DNA from: Armillaria gallica
Lineage: Eukaryota; Basidiomycota; Agaricomycetes; Agaricales; Physalacriaceae
Direction: 5' to 3'
Length of the DNA: 64,000 bases
Assembly: GCA_037576215.1 (NCBI GenBank)
Contig: JBANDB010000007.1
Location: 1,209,001 to 1,273,000, forward strand
Below, one piece after another: positions 22,231 to 35,119 of this stretch (position 1 is the first letter of the stretch; each line of letters begins with the position of its first letter). A program made the translations under genes and the position numbers. The notes beneath the pieces were generated by a model. It had not been told where the DNA came from, ran no database searches, and was given only the letters and a program-made list of their open reading frames with translations.

Positions 22231-25127
22231 CTATGGGGAAGTAACGATACCGGTCATTTTCAGGTACGGCTCTCCTCCCCCGCCAATATTATTCCCATCC
22301 GCAGAACTAGGTGGCTGGATAAACTCTGGACTGAAAATTTGCCCGAGGTCGACCGAGCCGTCGTTGAAGAGCGACATGACATCCGACGGTGACATATACA
22401 GTTGCTCGTTGCCTATGATGTCCATGTTCATATTCCCAGAGCCGTCAGCAAACGACGGCTGCTCGAATTTCGTTACGGGCGTTCCTGCAGACTGTGGTGC
22501 CGAAGGAAAGGACGATGACGGCCCCGCAGCCTTTTGGGCGTCTAAGAAGTCAGACGGCGAAAAGGCTTCTGGACTGGGTGATTCTCCGCTACAATTCGAG
22601 CGTGCAATGGATGGCGCCTTCTTGCGCACTGGTCGGATCCAGGGTGGCCGTCTGTCATTTTGAACGTTATCCTGTTGTGGGGTGGCCTCCAAAGGAATTT
22701 GAGTTACTGTTGAGTATGAGTATAAGTGAATGGATCTAGGCGCTACGGAAAACTCACATCGGCAGAATTCTTCCATGAGATCCCCCGAACGAAGCCCGCA
22801 GATGTAACGACCACTAAATCTTCTCAGGAGACCAATACAAGAGCGCAGTGCGTCGAGACCGGAGGGTATCAGATGCTGCAACGAATCGGATTTGCAGTTG
22901 AGTAGAACGGCGACGAGTGTCCGTCCAGCTTGGGTAAGTTGGTGGATAACGTGAACGCCATCTAAAAACATTCCATCAGTAAACGCCTATCACAAAGCAA
23001 GTGCCGGAAAGCCTCACAGTAGGTCATCAACCCCTTCCTAGCAATATGCAAATGCGCAGCTGCGATCTGCAATGCCGAATTATGTGCAGCGACCATAGCT
23101 TCCTTCTCAGCTTCAGTCTGCTGCTCATCATCCCCACCCGCTGCATGCCGTTCAGCGACCATTTGCGAAAACCGATGTCGATGTATCAAGAGCCGTACAA
23201 AATGCTCTGCGCAGTGTAACCGCTCCGCCTGCGTCAGCCGAATCGTGTCTTCCGTGCCCAGAGTCTCCGCAGACTGTGACCAAATGGGAGGTATACTCCG
23301 GTGGATCTCATCCAGCAACATCTCTTCATCCTTCAATAGCTTGCATCCAGAGGACCCAGTTAGCAGCGCCGCTGCTTTGGCCATAAAAGGCGATGAAGAT
23401 TGTCTTGCCGGTGGTACATCCAGCACCGACTCGGCCACCACGAAAATGCGCAATGAGAATATGAAAGCGCTCAGGCGGCATTCGGTACCTGGAGGTGGCA
23501 CACCGACGCCCTCGTGCGTGATATACTCATCATCAACAGGTGCCGGCTCTCCCACGTCGCAGTCCCTCAGCCGGATCATTGGCGGTCGTCCAAAATGTGC
23601 ACTCAGCTGCTTATCCCAGATATACACACACCAAAACGTGCGTTTCCGTACCTCGTCCTCAATCGGGTCGAAAAGATCGTATGTGTCGGCTGAACGGTGG
23701 AGACCAGCATCGACGGACACGGTTATGGCTTCTGAGAGGAGGGCCGCGCCTTTTGAGAGCCGACCAAGACCGATAGCGTATACAGCAGCGATAAGATTGG
23801 CTTGTATGGTATATAGGGTGGGTCGGTCCGCGGTGGGGAGGGTGCGTAGTCGTCCAAGAAGCTCAAACCAATGCGTACCAGCAGAAATACTGTCATTCGG
23901 ATCGGCACGAACACGAGGGTCATCCATATGCCGAGACGCCAGACAACAAATGGAGACAATGAACGCAGCAAATCCGGGTTCACCCCATTTTTGTGGGTTG
24001 CCGTAGTCTGCAAGGAAAGTCGGGACGTGTATGAAGGGGAGGATGTAATAAGACGTTGAGAGATAACATTGTACGAGACTGCCATAGAAAGTTAGTTATC
24101 ATCCTTTCGGTTACCAACCTATTTACCTGTCCATAAGCTCCGGTTCGATGTACGTCGTTATCATCGACCAGAGCGTCTGGGGATTAATATGCGTTCTCCG
24201 GGGTGTCCGGTTGGGAAACCATTGCGGCTCCTGAGAATTGGCAATTTTCTTGGCTGCCGATGCAGTTTCGTTTGATGGCGTGCCTTCGCTCGCCGTCTCG
24301 GAGGGGTTGTGTCGTTCGACCAGAAGGTCCAACAGGGGCAAACCGGACGTTTCACCCTGCCATCGCGTGTACCCTTCGTCGTCGAAATACAGATATGAGG
24401 CGGTGAGCGACATCCGTGAGGTGTCGTCCACGAGGGTATCTGGGCCACTCCCTGTGAAGAGATTTCCCATGAGAGACTGGAAAGACGAACTGGGACTGCG
24501 TTGTCGACCGTCGGCAGATTGAGAAGGTGGCGAGAAATGTGTTGAAGGGTTAGTTAGCGGGAATACATGCAAGGAAGGCGGGGGGATTCCCGAGGGAAAT
24601 GCGGGAAAGGCAAAGGCAGGGCTATTGATGTCGGTGGGAGAAGACTGCTTAGCTGGGTTCACTGCAGCTGCACCACCAGCAGCAAAAACCGCAGGTGGTA
24701 TTGCTTGTATTAGGGTTTCGAGGTGGTGCATCCGGTCCTCCAGCGTTGCAGTTCGTCTAGGGTAGTCATTAGTTACTAGTAAGAGCCATATTGCAGAAGG
24801 TGCTTACTTTGACTTGTGTGGGTGGGTCCTTTTCCCAGGCTCTTCGAACGTACATGCTGAATTAGCAGTAAGACAGGCCTGACAGGGATGGCCTTCATCA
24901 CACTTGATTCTCCTTCGCCTAATCCAAGTCAGATTCGCGCGCGAACTGAAAAAAATGGAAGACACATACCGACAACGGTCGCATGCCCTGTTATCAGTCA
25001 CAATGAGCGCCGTTCCGAAGATCCGCACAAGAGGTGAGACTTACCTGCTCAACTTGAATCGACGCTCCTTGAGAATTGAAGACGTCTGGGTCTCCTGCTG
25101 GGTATCCGAGGTCGTCACTGGAGGCAT
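22231..25127 (-). CDS. Zn2Cys6 fungal transcription factor with full Fungal_trans domain
   Basis: A Gal4-class regulator. The ATG at 25127 starts [18 protein letters not shown]. Two introns then frame a tiny exon (ACDRC), and the cluster continues [25 protein letters not shown], giving six cysteines. A Lys-rich hinge (KRTHPHKSK) and a heptad segment ([15 protein letters not shown]) follow. The regulatory domain has the classic order: [106 protein letters not shown]. The C-terminus is Ser/Pro-rich with an acidic, Gly/Asn-rich end ([20 protein letters not shown]) that may activate transcription. The regulon is unknown; no adjacent pathway genes are visible. No damage was seen. Confidence 0.87.
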
Positions 25128-26801
25128 ATTGTGGGGTGGTGAGAACGAGAAAATGCGGGGTAGTTATCCGGTTGGTTACTCCTGGGGTACCGAAAGTTCC
25201 CGCAAATGATCGATCGTCTGGTTAGTTAGGAGTCTCTTCGAAAAAGGGAGGTGTCGGGGTCGTGGTCAGTGGACGCCAACTCAATTCCTCTTTGCTCAAG
25301 GGAGACGTTGTCGAGGTACAAGGTCAAGGATGCAAGTCGTCTGACTCTCCCGATGATGACGATTGGAATTTCGAATCCCAGTAATACTTTTACCCTCAAA
25401 CTGTGCCGAAGCCGCCGACTTTCCTGGAAATTGTCTTGTTTTGGAAATTAGGAGTGGATACCTTCTTTGTTGTTGCTCCATTCTATGGGCGTCGACACGC
25501 CGTGCAGTGCACTCAGAGCCTCAAGGGCTGAGAATGCTACGTGTTGGCAGAAAGCAACGATGACTTTTTAGGGAGCTCCCAAAATGGTAGTGCCAAATCT
25601 AATCATCACGGCTTGGACGAAACAGTCTGCGCATCTTTGTTGCGTCGTAGTACGTAAAAATAAAGTCTTCGAAAGGCTGGAAGTAATTCGCTGTAGGCGG
25701 TTGTAAAAATAATGAACGAAGCCACAGGGACCAAGTGGCGTGCGGGGAAACTGAGATCGAAACAGAATTGGTTATTAAAAGCGTGGAGAAGTATTGAACC
25801 CAAAAAAATATATAGAGACAACCATGGAAGATAAGGAATGCAGGTCTGGCCAGCGAGAGAAAAATGAAAAAGAATGAAAGAGAAACTCCGTTGTGCGGGA
25901 CCGAAACTTGACAGGCCAACACTGATAAGCCAAATGAAGAGCACCCAAGCGATCAACTCAAAACAAGGGATGAAATTGCTTGCGGGGAAATTCGGAACAC
26001 ATGAACTTTGACAAAGGGGTGAAGTGTGCACATCGCGCAGTGGAGAACAAATAATGTTACCATGCGGCAACAATCGTAGAAAGAAAGGGAGCAAAAAATG
26101 TCAGTCAGGGCGATCGACACAGCCGAGACAGAAAAGAATGGTTCCGCAGTGATCAATACCAAGATCACCATTGCAACGCCATTCAGTAGGCAAGTGGATT
26201 CTAAGACATAGGTCCAAGCGTGCAAAATATTCAATTGGACCCTTTCCTTGACCCCACCTTGTGGGGAAGAATACCGGTCGAGGAAGGGCATCTCAGCGGC
26301 TGTTTCAGCGCGAATGATATTCCAGACCATTTGGTGGCGCGGGCGTCAGAAGACGAGTTGATAAAAAAGGAGCAATCAGATTGGGCATTTGAATTGGAAA
26401 TCGTTGTCGAAGGAAAATAAGCGCATTTATCTCCAAAAGGGCTCGGCACTCGGCAGCCTGTCAGGCACAAGTTTCTTCCGAAGCCGTACTCTGTGCCGAA
26501 GTTACTGCCTCAAATTTACGCGAAAGTTATGGTTTAATTAGGAACGCGCACAGACGTGCCCATACGTCACGGCAGAAAGTTGAACTTGAACTTCAAGAAA
26601 TGCCCATTCCAACCCGATTTGCTGCTGCCGGCTCCTGGTGATTAAGACACATTGTCCAAATGCTGGTCCATCCTCTCACGATGGAGACTATTTTTCCTGG
26701 GTCCCCAGGCTTGGATCGATATCGGATTCCCGAAACACCACCGGTTCGTTATTGTTCTCTCTCTATCCATGATAAATGTTCATATCATGAGTCAGCTAGA
26801 A
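25128..26801. other. Interval with a possible small membrane-protein gene
   Basis: Bases 25128-25600 are the promoter side of the Zn2Cys6 gene. On the minus strand two overlapping frames (26330-25953 and 26094-25606) are hydrophobic: LLNGVAMVILVLITAEPFFS, FELIAWVLFIWLISVGLSSF, LSLYIFLGSILL. They could be exons of a small multi-pass protein or chance translation of a pyrimidine-rich strand. I found no splice pair that joins them convincingly and no known family. Confidence 0.3.
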
Positions 26802-28362
26802 CTAAGGTTCAGATAACTGTGTCCATTCCCCTCCTCTGCATTCCCACTGGCATATCCCGTAGAAATCCATGTACTTGAGGACAGGAAATAGAGACGTTAA
26901 TTGATCAATGAACCGACGCCTTCCGCTCGAAGCCAGCAGGTCTGGGGAAAGAGACATCGGAGACTCGATAGTAATGAAACAGCGGTCATAAAGAGAAACT
27001 TTTTTGACAGCTTCGAAGGAGCGATCCTTGAGAATAGTAAAGATAGTCTGCAGAAGCATGAGTTCACCCTCAAATTCCAATCAGAAATGGAGACATGATG
27101 CCTACTTGAGTTGTTTCCCCGTCAGTCAAACCAATAGAAATTTCTTCAAGATGCGAATAAACTTTCGATGGCAGGTCCGCAAACGAGGCGAGAGGTGCGC
27201 TGAGAGATTCAAAGCGAGCAGTGGATCGTGGAATGACCATGTCCCTCACCGGCAGGTGCTCTTCAAATAAGACTGAACCTTGCCAATTTGTGCGGCCGTG
27301 GATCGTACCAATAAGATGAACTTCTGTTAAGGGACAACTACGAAACTGTTTAGCGTGATACGGTGAGCAGAGAAGTTTTGTTAGGCTCGGCAAGGATGTT
27401 GGGTGGAGAGGCAACAAAGGTACCGCTGCTACTATATTGTTGGGCATAATGTCCAGTATCACATCGATACAGTGGATACTAAGTTCCTCCAACGTCGGCA
27501 TCGAGTCCAGATATTGCGCAAGTTGTTCGAAATTATCTCTGAATTGTAGACACTCGAGATCGAGGATGGTAAGGGGGGACTTGGCCTCGAAGACAGCTGT
27601 GGCAATAGCAGTACTGTCCGTATGGAGTCGCTCTACAACCCAGAAACACAAAGCGCTAGCAATCCACTCAGCCCACTCTTCAACGTCATTCCTGACCCAG
27701 CGTAGCCCGGTGTAAGGATCCGCACCCAAAGCCTTGACTGATTTCAAGGGAACGGTAAGCACCCGAGTCGACAATCCATTTTCCACCACCGGGCCACCTC
27801 GGAAATCGCGTTGGTCGATGTTTAGATGCTTCAGGTTTCTCAACTGAGCAATCGACTTGACGAGGTCTTTGGTCAAAGGAGTTCGAACCAGGGAAAGAGT
27901 GTGGATATTAGTCATATGGCGAAGGGCTTGGTCGTATATACTCAAGAACAGAGTACGGCAGTGGCCGATGTTCCAATCTGAGAAGGTGCATTCCTGGACG
28001 AGACAGGCTGCCGCTTTAGCTGGTTGGGAATCTCTGTTTAATGCACGACCGAACGTGACACATGTAGGGTGAGTTCCCCTAGAGAGGTGGTTACGGCCGT
28101 CAAAATGGAGGTTGTGAAATTTTTTGGGAAGAGTGACGGAGCAGAAATAGCGGCACACGAGGGAGAGGGAAACAAGAAGAAACCATCTTTCATCTTCTTC
28201 GAAAGTGGGTATATAGCTGAAGATTTCGTCATATATTTCATTGGGAATGCTGGAGAGCTGTTCGTCGCCGTTACAACGTTCAGGTGCTACGCAGGAAACA
28301 GAGTCAGTGTCCCCGGGGGGTGGTGACATTAGTAGATGAATGAATTCAACATACTGGACCAT
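26802..28362 (-). CDS. F-box protein, two exons
   Basis: Exon 1 (27106-28362) has the F-box at about residues 34-75: LSSIPNEIYDEIFSYIP, LVSLSLVCRYFCSVTLPKKF. A leucine-rich body follows (MTNIHTLSLVRTPLTKDLV, LRNLKHLNIDQRDF, LTILDLECLQF, TLEELSIHC). The reading frame would stop soon after EISIGLTDGETTQ, but a GT-AG intron (27048-27105) joins Q to TIFTILKDRSFEAVKKVSLY, which runs on to the TAG at 26802. Total length is about 500 residues. The start may be the first ATG or MSPPPG at about 28329. The gene faces away from the F-box gene at 28937, and the two may share a 570-bp promoter. Presumed SCF adaptor; target unknown. Confidence 0.8.
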
Positions 28363-28936
28363 GCTATTTTGGACGATGAAGCAGCCATTGTAAAACCGAA
28401 GAAGAATCTTCCAGCTGACAGTTTAGGCTCAAGTCTGTCAGCGTTGATGGTGGGAAAGGAAGATTCCGATCAAGAAGTTCGTCGGACTCGTCCACTTCTA
28501 CGTCGTCCACACAGGGCAGCTACTCCTTCCTTCCTAACTTTTCTTCCCGTTCGTTGTAACCTTTGTTCATCATACAGACGACAGAGGGCATGCCAGTGGT
28601 ATGAAGAAAGTACAAGAGAAATTCAATTCCAGATTTCGTCGTAGATCAAAAAAATGTCGAAATCAGTAAATCGGAGTCCCCGGCATCACTCGGCATTACG
28701 TCGGAGACTCAACTTTCCTAGGTGCACGTTCTAACGCATTTGAGCTCGTTGTCTTCAATTTTCCCGCTATCTGCTGGAATTATTTATCCATCCACCAACG
28801 CTGGAAAAGAAAACGCAATCCTATTGTGAGAAGCTCATATACCACGAGAGGAGCCGTGCTGGCTGATGAATATGATTGATACTCCGACAACATTTCGTCG
28901 ATCATCTGTAACGAATACTGTTTCATTCATACATCC
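28363..28936. promoter_or_regulatory. Shared upstream region of two divergent F-box genes
   Basis: 574 bp between divergent starts. No frame is convincing. AT-rich stretches near 28770-28800 (gaattatttatcc) lie about 150 nt before the plus-strand gene. This is the only promoter space available to either gene. Confidence 0.4.
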
Positions 28937-30333
28937 ATGTCTGGTATTTCTACAGGGTCTTTCACTACAGAAACGGCGGCCCCTCCCCCCATCCACCGTC
29001 TCTTCGTCGAAATTCTCTATGAAATATTTCTCCTAACACTTCATGACCAGCACGAAGGCTATTATGATGTTTTCAATGTCGCAGCAGGACCCTGGCTTAT
29101 CGCGCGGGTATGCTCGTCGTGGAGGCGTTGTAGCAACCATTTGTTATGGTGTCGGATGTTCGTATCGCCGGGACGTTACAATCGTAGGATTTGCAAGGAT
29201 CCCATCTCGCTCTATACGACTGCCTTGAGTCACACCGGAAACCATTACCTTGACATAAACCTCAACGAATCCTTTTCCACCGACTGCCCTCTATCCTTGA
29301 AAGCGGAACTGTTGGATATTTCGATGATCCACTGTAGGCGATGGCGCAACGTTTTGGTTTTCATTCAAAGTCCTTTGTCTGCGCGCTTCTTGGAGGTGCG
29401 GGGCCGATTGGATTTGCTTCGGCACATCACGATATTCTGCCAGGACGACTCGAACGCTCTCGATGTCTTTGATGATGCGCCTATGTTGACTGGTGTATAC
29501 ATCAATGTGTGGCATCCCCGCCAGTCGTTTCCCTGGAGCCAGCTTGTTTCTTACTCCAACAGTATCGACTACGGAGATGATGAAACAATGGCCGCCTTCC
29601 TCCGTATAATCCAGAAGTCTCCGTCGCTTCGTGACCTCCGCATCCCCTATAATGCCGATCCAGATATTCCTGCTACATCGATGGCTATCTCCCCATCACT
29701 CATGCGAATTTGCGTGTTTTGCATGCAGCTGAGCCGAACCTTCTCGCCGCATTGACATTACCGGCGCTTACAGAGACGAAGCTTGGTTCTCCCACTGATC
29801 TGGACTATCCATCAAGTTTGCTCACAGAGCTTCATTCCCTCATCCTGCGGTCCCGATGTTCCCTCACCAAATTGACTCTGGAGAATGTCGAGATCACTCA
29901 GGTTGCTGTCGATATATTAAATCTCGCGCCGCAATTAGACACGCTTGATATCGAATTCGGTGAATCGACGCCGGAATGCGATCCCATTCTCCAGACTCTA
30001 TTCCGACGTCTTGCTTCCCCATCCACCGATTCCAAACACGCACCGTTTCTTGCTCAGCTTGCACACATCAGAATTTGCATAATGGACATTATGGTCCAGC
30101 AACCATTCCGGTTTATGGACAGTGTATTCTTCAATGTGGTGTCTTCAAGATGGAGCAGTCGCATCCTCAAGTCCGTTTCCATATATATCATCGCCCCGAC
30201 ACCGAGCCCTGGCTGGGGATTGACCGTACAGCATATCAAGACTTTACAGAGATTCAAGAAGGAAGGACTCGACATCAAAATTGCTGTTTCGCACTGTGTA
30301 AATAACACATTTAGACGACGTTACTGGGTTTAG
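28937..30333 (+). pseudogene. F-box protein gene with an internal frameshift near 29700
   Basis: The first frame (28937-29755) opens MSGISTGSFTTETAAPPP and contains the F-box: IHRLFVEILYEIFLLTLHDQ, LIARVCSSWRRCSNHLLW. The second frame (about 29695-30333) continues the same protein family without a gap in sense: THANLRVLHAAEPNLLAALT, LPALTE, then LTKLTLENVEITQVAVDILN and a normal C-terminus. The join at about 29700 needs a one-base change. No GT-AG intron of plausible length bridges it; the only candidate is 17 nt. It may therefore be a recent pseudogene, a programmed shift or an assembly error. All other codons are clean, so the break is young. A decayed relative lies at 55441-55990. Confidence 0.72.
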
Positions 30334-31467
30334 TAGATAGTCCCTACAATACAGATTTCTTCGTCGACGGGTTTCCGTTGAACGTATTGGTAACATGGTT
30401 TATCTACGAAAGTCATACACCATCCATACTTCCAGAAATTTTCTGCGGAGTTGCGCGGAGGCTAAACTTGTCAGTTAGAATCTCACGAGGGCAGCGAAGA
30501 GATATCTGCTGCAGCGGTGATCAATGATGACGCCCTCAAATTCGTTGCCATCGAATTCGCCGGTCCGACAACAGACGAGGGACTTAATATTGAGATTATT
30601 GTTCTGTGGATGAACCTTGAAAGAGGCGAGTATCTTTGGGTGTCGATTATGCGAAATATCATGGACGCGGAGCCGTCAGGGCCGAGACGGGCCGATCGTT
30701 ATACAGATGCTGTTGCGTCAACTTCAACTTTGTTTCCTCCTCTCACAGGCCTCATGTCCTTCCGCGTGTACAGACCTGGCGGCAAGTTCAATGAAGGTCG
30801 CAAGCATTCTCCGAGGAACTTCGTGCGTGAAAGGACCGTTAACTTACAATTTAGACCGTTGACAGCTCATTAGATTATCGTGATTGCAGCAGCATCAGCA
30901 CTGTACCTTCTCGGGTGGCAGATGGTAGAAAGGAAGAAAATATTGAACTTGACGTGCTATGAAAACTGTGAGCACCCATTGACACGTGGACTTCGAGGAG
31001 ATTGATTGTGTTGTTCAGCGATACAAAAACGAGTTGACACGGAGAAGAAGGGGGAGTGAGAGCTTGACTAGAGGGAAGCGCTGCATGACTTTATCACAGT
31101 CAACGTCAGAGCGCCCCATGGCAAAAGATCGCACAAAGGAACCTGGACTTGCAATTAATGTCCCTCTTTGGGCCGTTAACGAGGTTCAAAATGGACTTGG
31201 TCGCTAGATCTATTTCCACTCCCCTACATTTCTACGGCAAAGTACAAAACAGATTTCGTATCCACCAACTCGGCTCCCTAGCGCCAGGCTCGTGGATATA
31301 CCAGATGTGCGTCGCATCGCATCCACTACCTGTGTATCTACCCTCTTGCATAAACACCAGCCTTACTATCAACCTCGTCGTTGTCCGAGTGTACTAATCG
31401 AAATTCTAACGTACTCGTGCCAATTCCATGACGTGAAAATCTATTCGAGCGCATGCAAAGTCCAAGA
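30334..31467. other. Intergenic with one unplaced frame
   Basis: A plus-strand frame of 118 codons (30517-30873) has no recognisable domain. The 3' flanks of the convergent F-box and MFS genes meet here. Nothing else is supported. Confidence 0.45.
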
Positions 31468-33585
31468 TTACCGTGACGATGTAGGCTTCTTGGTATATCG
31501 ACTCTTCATTCTCACAGCTTTGCCGTACTTCCAGAACAAGAAAGGTCTGCAAGAGAGGGTCAACAACATAACGAGTACCACATCGCTGTAACATACGCTG
31601 GGCATCCGAGAACAATGGCGACTACAGCAAGAATAGTGTCGCCCTTTCCGTATCCAAGCTTGTCATACATGGATGGCGCAAAGAGTGGAAACCCAAACCC
31701 TGCTAGGGAACGGAGACATGAGACCGCGGCGAGCCCTAGGATTCATCAGCATCGACCGAGCCACGGCTCAGTAAAACTCACCTGAAGCCGCGTACAACGT
31801 AAACGTATCCACGACATACGTCTGCATAGCCTGGAAATTCAATATCATCCCCGCTCCGACAAACGCAATGCCAATGTCAGTCACTACCCAGTGGATGCCC
31901 TTCTGTGCACACCATCCAGTTAAGAGCAGTCCTATAGGAAGTATAATCGATCCCGGAACCATCGAAGCTACATTGTCCGAGTCAACCTAGACTGAACGGG
32001 AGAAAAAAAGAAGGCACTCACGAACACGGAACTCGGGCTCTCCGACGCCCCCATTCCTGTCCTTCAAATACTTGTAGATGCGGTCCATATACCTCGCGTT
32101 GGTTTGAGAGGATATGCCCAGGCCTATGCCGAGCGCGATGTAGTGCAACCCTGCAACACCCGTGCTTTGGTGGTATACTTCTCTGAATATCGTCGGGATT
32201 GTCGTCAAGTATACTGAATAAAATTCGCCCCGTCAGATCCGCGGTTGCGACAGTGGCGCCAGCTAGCTTACGATAAAAGACTCCGTATATGAACGCCATG
32301 TACACAGCGACTATCTGGACGATGGGCTCCCGAACAAACAATGTAAAGGGTCGGACAAGAGCTTTTCCAAAGATGTGCTGCCAACTAGAGGGAGACCGTC
32401 ATCCCAATTGACCTTGATCAGGGGAACAAATGCTTACCTTCGAATGCCAGACTTCTCAAATACAGTGCGCACATTCCGTCCGCCTTTCTCGGGATCTGTG
32501 CCCTTCCTTATCCTCTCTGCTTTCCGCTCCAAAAGCACCGGTGCGAAGGCTGCCAAACAAAAGGTTAAGGATGTACCTCGATAACTTCCGCGGACAATTC
32601 TTACTTTCTCGGAGAAAGAAAAGTCCCAAGCCTTGAACGAAAATATCAAAAATGCATGTGGAGAAGAACTAGCGGTATTACATCAGACCGGAATACGAAA
32701 GAGTAGGTGGATAAGACTCTTACAACCCATCTCCATGTTGACTTTTCGGCAATCCAGGCGCCAGCGACAGGACCAATGACAGGACCCATTAAGGGCGCTA
32801 GAGAATATACAGCGATAGCTTTCCCCCTCTCCTCTGCTTTCCATATATCAGCGAGAACACCAGCGCCAACTGCCAAAGGTGTGCTTCCGCCTAGACCGGC
32901 AAGAAACCGGAATACTAGCAGCTGTGTTTTGGTCTTGGCGAATCCACATCCGAGATTCCACGCTGACAGAACCATTAGGCTGGATATAAACTGCCGGAGG
33001 TTATGATATACCGAAGAAGAACATGTTTGAAACCTGTGTCACTTTTGACCGTCCGTATATTTCACTGAGCGGGCCGAGGAACTGGATTAAAGATACGTGG
33101 GTGTTATCGCCGGGTTCCTGATATAATTTCTTGCTCACCAGAGGGCCAACAGCTAAAATACGCTCTCAGCAATCCCTCTTCCTGGAAATAGAAACAAGAC
33201 ACTCACCATACGCCAAAACAAAAACCGACACGGTCATTGCGAGCTCCACCGAACTCGTAATTCCCAGATCTTGTGCTACTTGTTGCATCGCTGGAGACAC
33301 CATCGACGACGATACGGGGCTGATAAACGTGAATAGCGACACGATGAGCGTCGCTCTCCATTTCTTTCCAAAGGCCCAGCTAAATTTTAAGTTCGATCAG
33401 TGTCGAGGACCTAAATACGGTTCTTGGACGCACTTTTTTGGGTTTTCTGGATCTTCGGGTCCGTCCCAGTCTATCACTAAATCATCTTCCTCGGAGAGGT
33501 CCACATGTATCGTCCCAGACCTTGCATCGCTGTCGTCTGGGCCTCTCAGTTCATGTCGGGTATCGTTCGTGATGGTATCGTTCAT
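31468..33585 (-). CDS. MFS drug/polyamine-type transporter (DHA1-like, 12 TM)
   Basis: Proton-coupled antiporter of the plasma membrane. The ATG at 33585 begins MNDTITNDTRHELRG with an acidic head ending in WDGPEDPENPKNW after splicing, the standard entry of fungal DHA1 proteins. Exons then give TLIVSLFTFISPVSSSMVSP, MQQVAQDLGIT, SVFVLAY, CGFAKTKTQLLVFRFLAGLG, ADIWKAEERGKAIAVYSLAP and MGPVIGPVAGAWIAE. The second half follows: LTTIPTIFREVYHQSTGVAG, LHYIALGIGLG, GSIILPIGLLLTGWCAQKGI, then SLAGFGFPLFAPSMYDKLGY. The end is a short basic tail (KPTSSR) with the TAA at 31468. The ADxWxAEERGKA and GPxxGPVAGxWIAE blocks are diagnostic of this group. The substrate is unknown; no biosynthetic cluster adjoins it. 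Confidence 0.87.
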
Positions 33586-33631
33586 ATTGCCGGGGGAGAA
33601 AGTTGGGAAAAGTCATGAGTTAGAGTGGCGC

Positions 33632-33640
33632 TTTATATAT
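33632..33640 (-). promoter_or_regulatory. TATA box of the MFS gene
   Basis: ATATATAAA on the minus strand, about 47 nt before the ATG at 33585. Position and sequence fit a core promoter element; this is inferred. Confidence 0.45.
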
Positions 33641-35119
33641 CTTTGGCCATGGGAGAAGTGGAACGCTGGTTACATACTTCGTATGATCAAAAATTTTACG
33701 GCCGTCGGGATGCGATCGGCATCGGACCGTAGAATTCCTATCTTTCGAGAACTATGACGCATGCCGCATGGTAGGGAACTCTGAATAGAGTTAATCGATT
33801 ATCGAGGTTCTATCTGTCTCTAGTTTCAGTAAAATAAGCACTAGAGCACTTTCTTCAAATCAAAGAAAATAGTATCATGCAATTACTGCGTAGTCGAGGA
33901 TCCATTTAAGATCCGTGTAAACATGCGTACTAGCGCTTACTCATTTCGGATGACAGGTTCGATTCCCCACTACTACTTCCTGGTGTCGTAGGACGGAATA
34001 ACCGTGGCAAACCTACCGTGTCCCAAGTGCCTGACCTATTTAAGCCTACAGCGGCGGCCAGCCTAGTCCCACCCTGATTTCCTCGCCATTTAATCACCAA
34101 AACGAACTCACACGCACTGGCCTGCATTGACTCATTAACTTCCGTGCATCAATCGCCGCTAGATCCGAGGTTGGCTATTATTCAGCTACTCCAGGATCGT
34201 GGACTGCTAGGTCATAGGGTTTCAGTGAGGAGTAAGAGGGATACTTCGTGTCTTGCAATCTAACTTTAGCACCTTCATCATCATCATGTACTATCAATTG
34301 ATCTCTCTCGCCAGTGACTTCCCGGTGATGGGGAAGGCGTCATCATTGAAACAGTCCGGCTTTTCGTCTATAAATGCAATTTCTTCCCAGCGAAGAATGT
34401 CCCTGCTTCTTCTCATTCAATCATGTAGCCTACGAAGAGGCTTTCAGACAGTTCGGGTTCTCATATAGATTTATTTGTGTTTTTACGTTTCCGAAGGGAG
34501 TCCATAGTACATAAGCTGGTATATTTCGTAGTTTCCACTTACTTTCACTTGAGTAAGGCCCCGGATTCCAGCGTCTGTCCATGAGACACATTCAACAGCG
34601 CGATTACCACGGTATGAATCGGCCTAATGGGACTTTTCGTCGGTACCACCACCGATACCAAGTATATGACTTCAGCCGGCGGGAAGTTTCGTGGTTTCTG
34701 ACTCAAAAATCAAAGGGCAATGCGGTGTAGTGGTCTCTTCCAATCAAGCACAGTTAGTGATTCCCGCATCTTATTTTTCACACTGAATTTCTATTTGAAG
34801 GCAATTCTAAGTCTTGGTACCGTGCGGTGTGATGATGTGATGTGATGTGATGACAGAAAGAAAAGACATACAAGAAGGGCAAACCATATCACTTAACATC
34901 TGAATGCTCTTGCCAGTGAAATACACCTAAGATGATTCACCACTGAAAAGAAGCTACGCTTCAGAATGCTTGTCGTCGCCAACCTTCCCTGGGGCTTGGT
35001 ATTGGTGACGAAGAAAGGATATAACTCTCCCTGTACCAGAATTCCCCCCATCAAGCTGAGATTTATTTGGCGTTAAGAATAAGTAACAGGAAGCGGGCAC
35101 ACAAGTGTCCATTGATACT
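33641..35119. other. Gene-poor interval of 1.5 kb
   Basis: Upstream flank of the MFS gene and 3' flank of the phytase-like gene. It holds a short TGATG repeat at about 34836-34853 and no supported frame. A T-loop-like string at about 33956-33971 is not part of a tRNA. Confidence 0.45.

Noticed and set aside
25606..26330. Confident call of a multi-pass membrane protein
   Set aside because: Hydrophobic frames overlap in two phases over a pyrimidine-rich strand without a consistent intron. Kept only as a weak note.
33941..33985. tRNA-like T-loop string (ggttcgattcc)
   Set aside because: The flanking T stem does not pair, and there is no anticodon arm or acceptor stem upstream or downstream.
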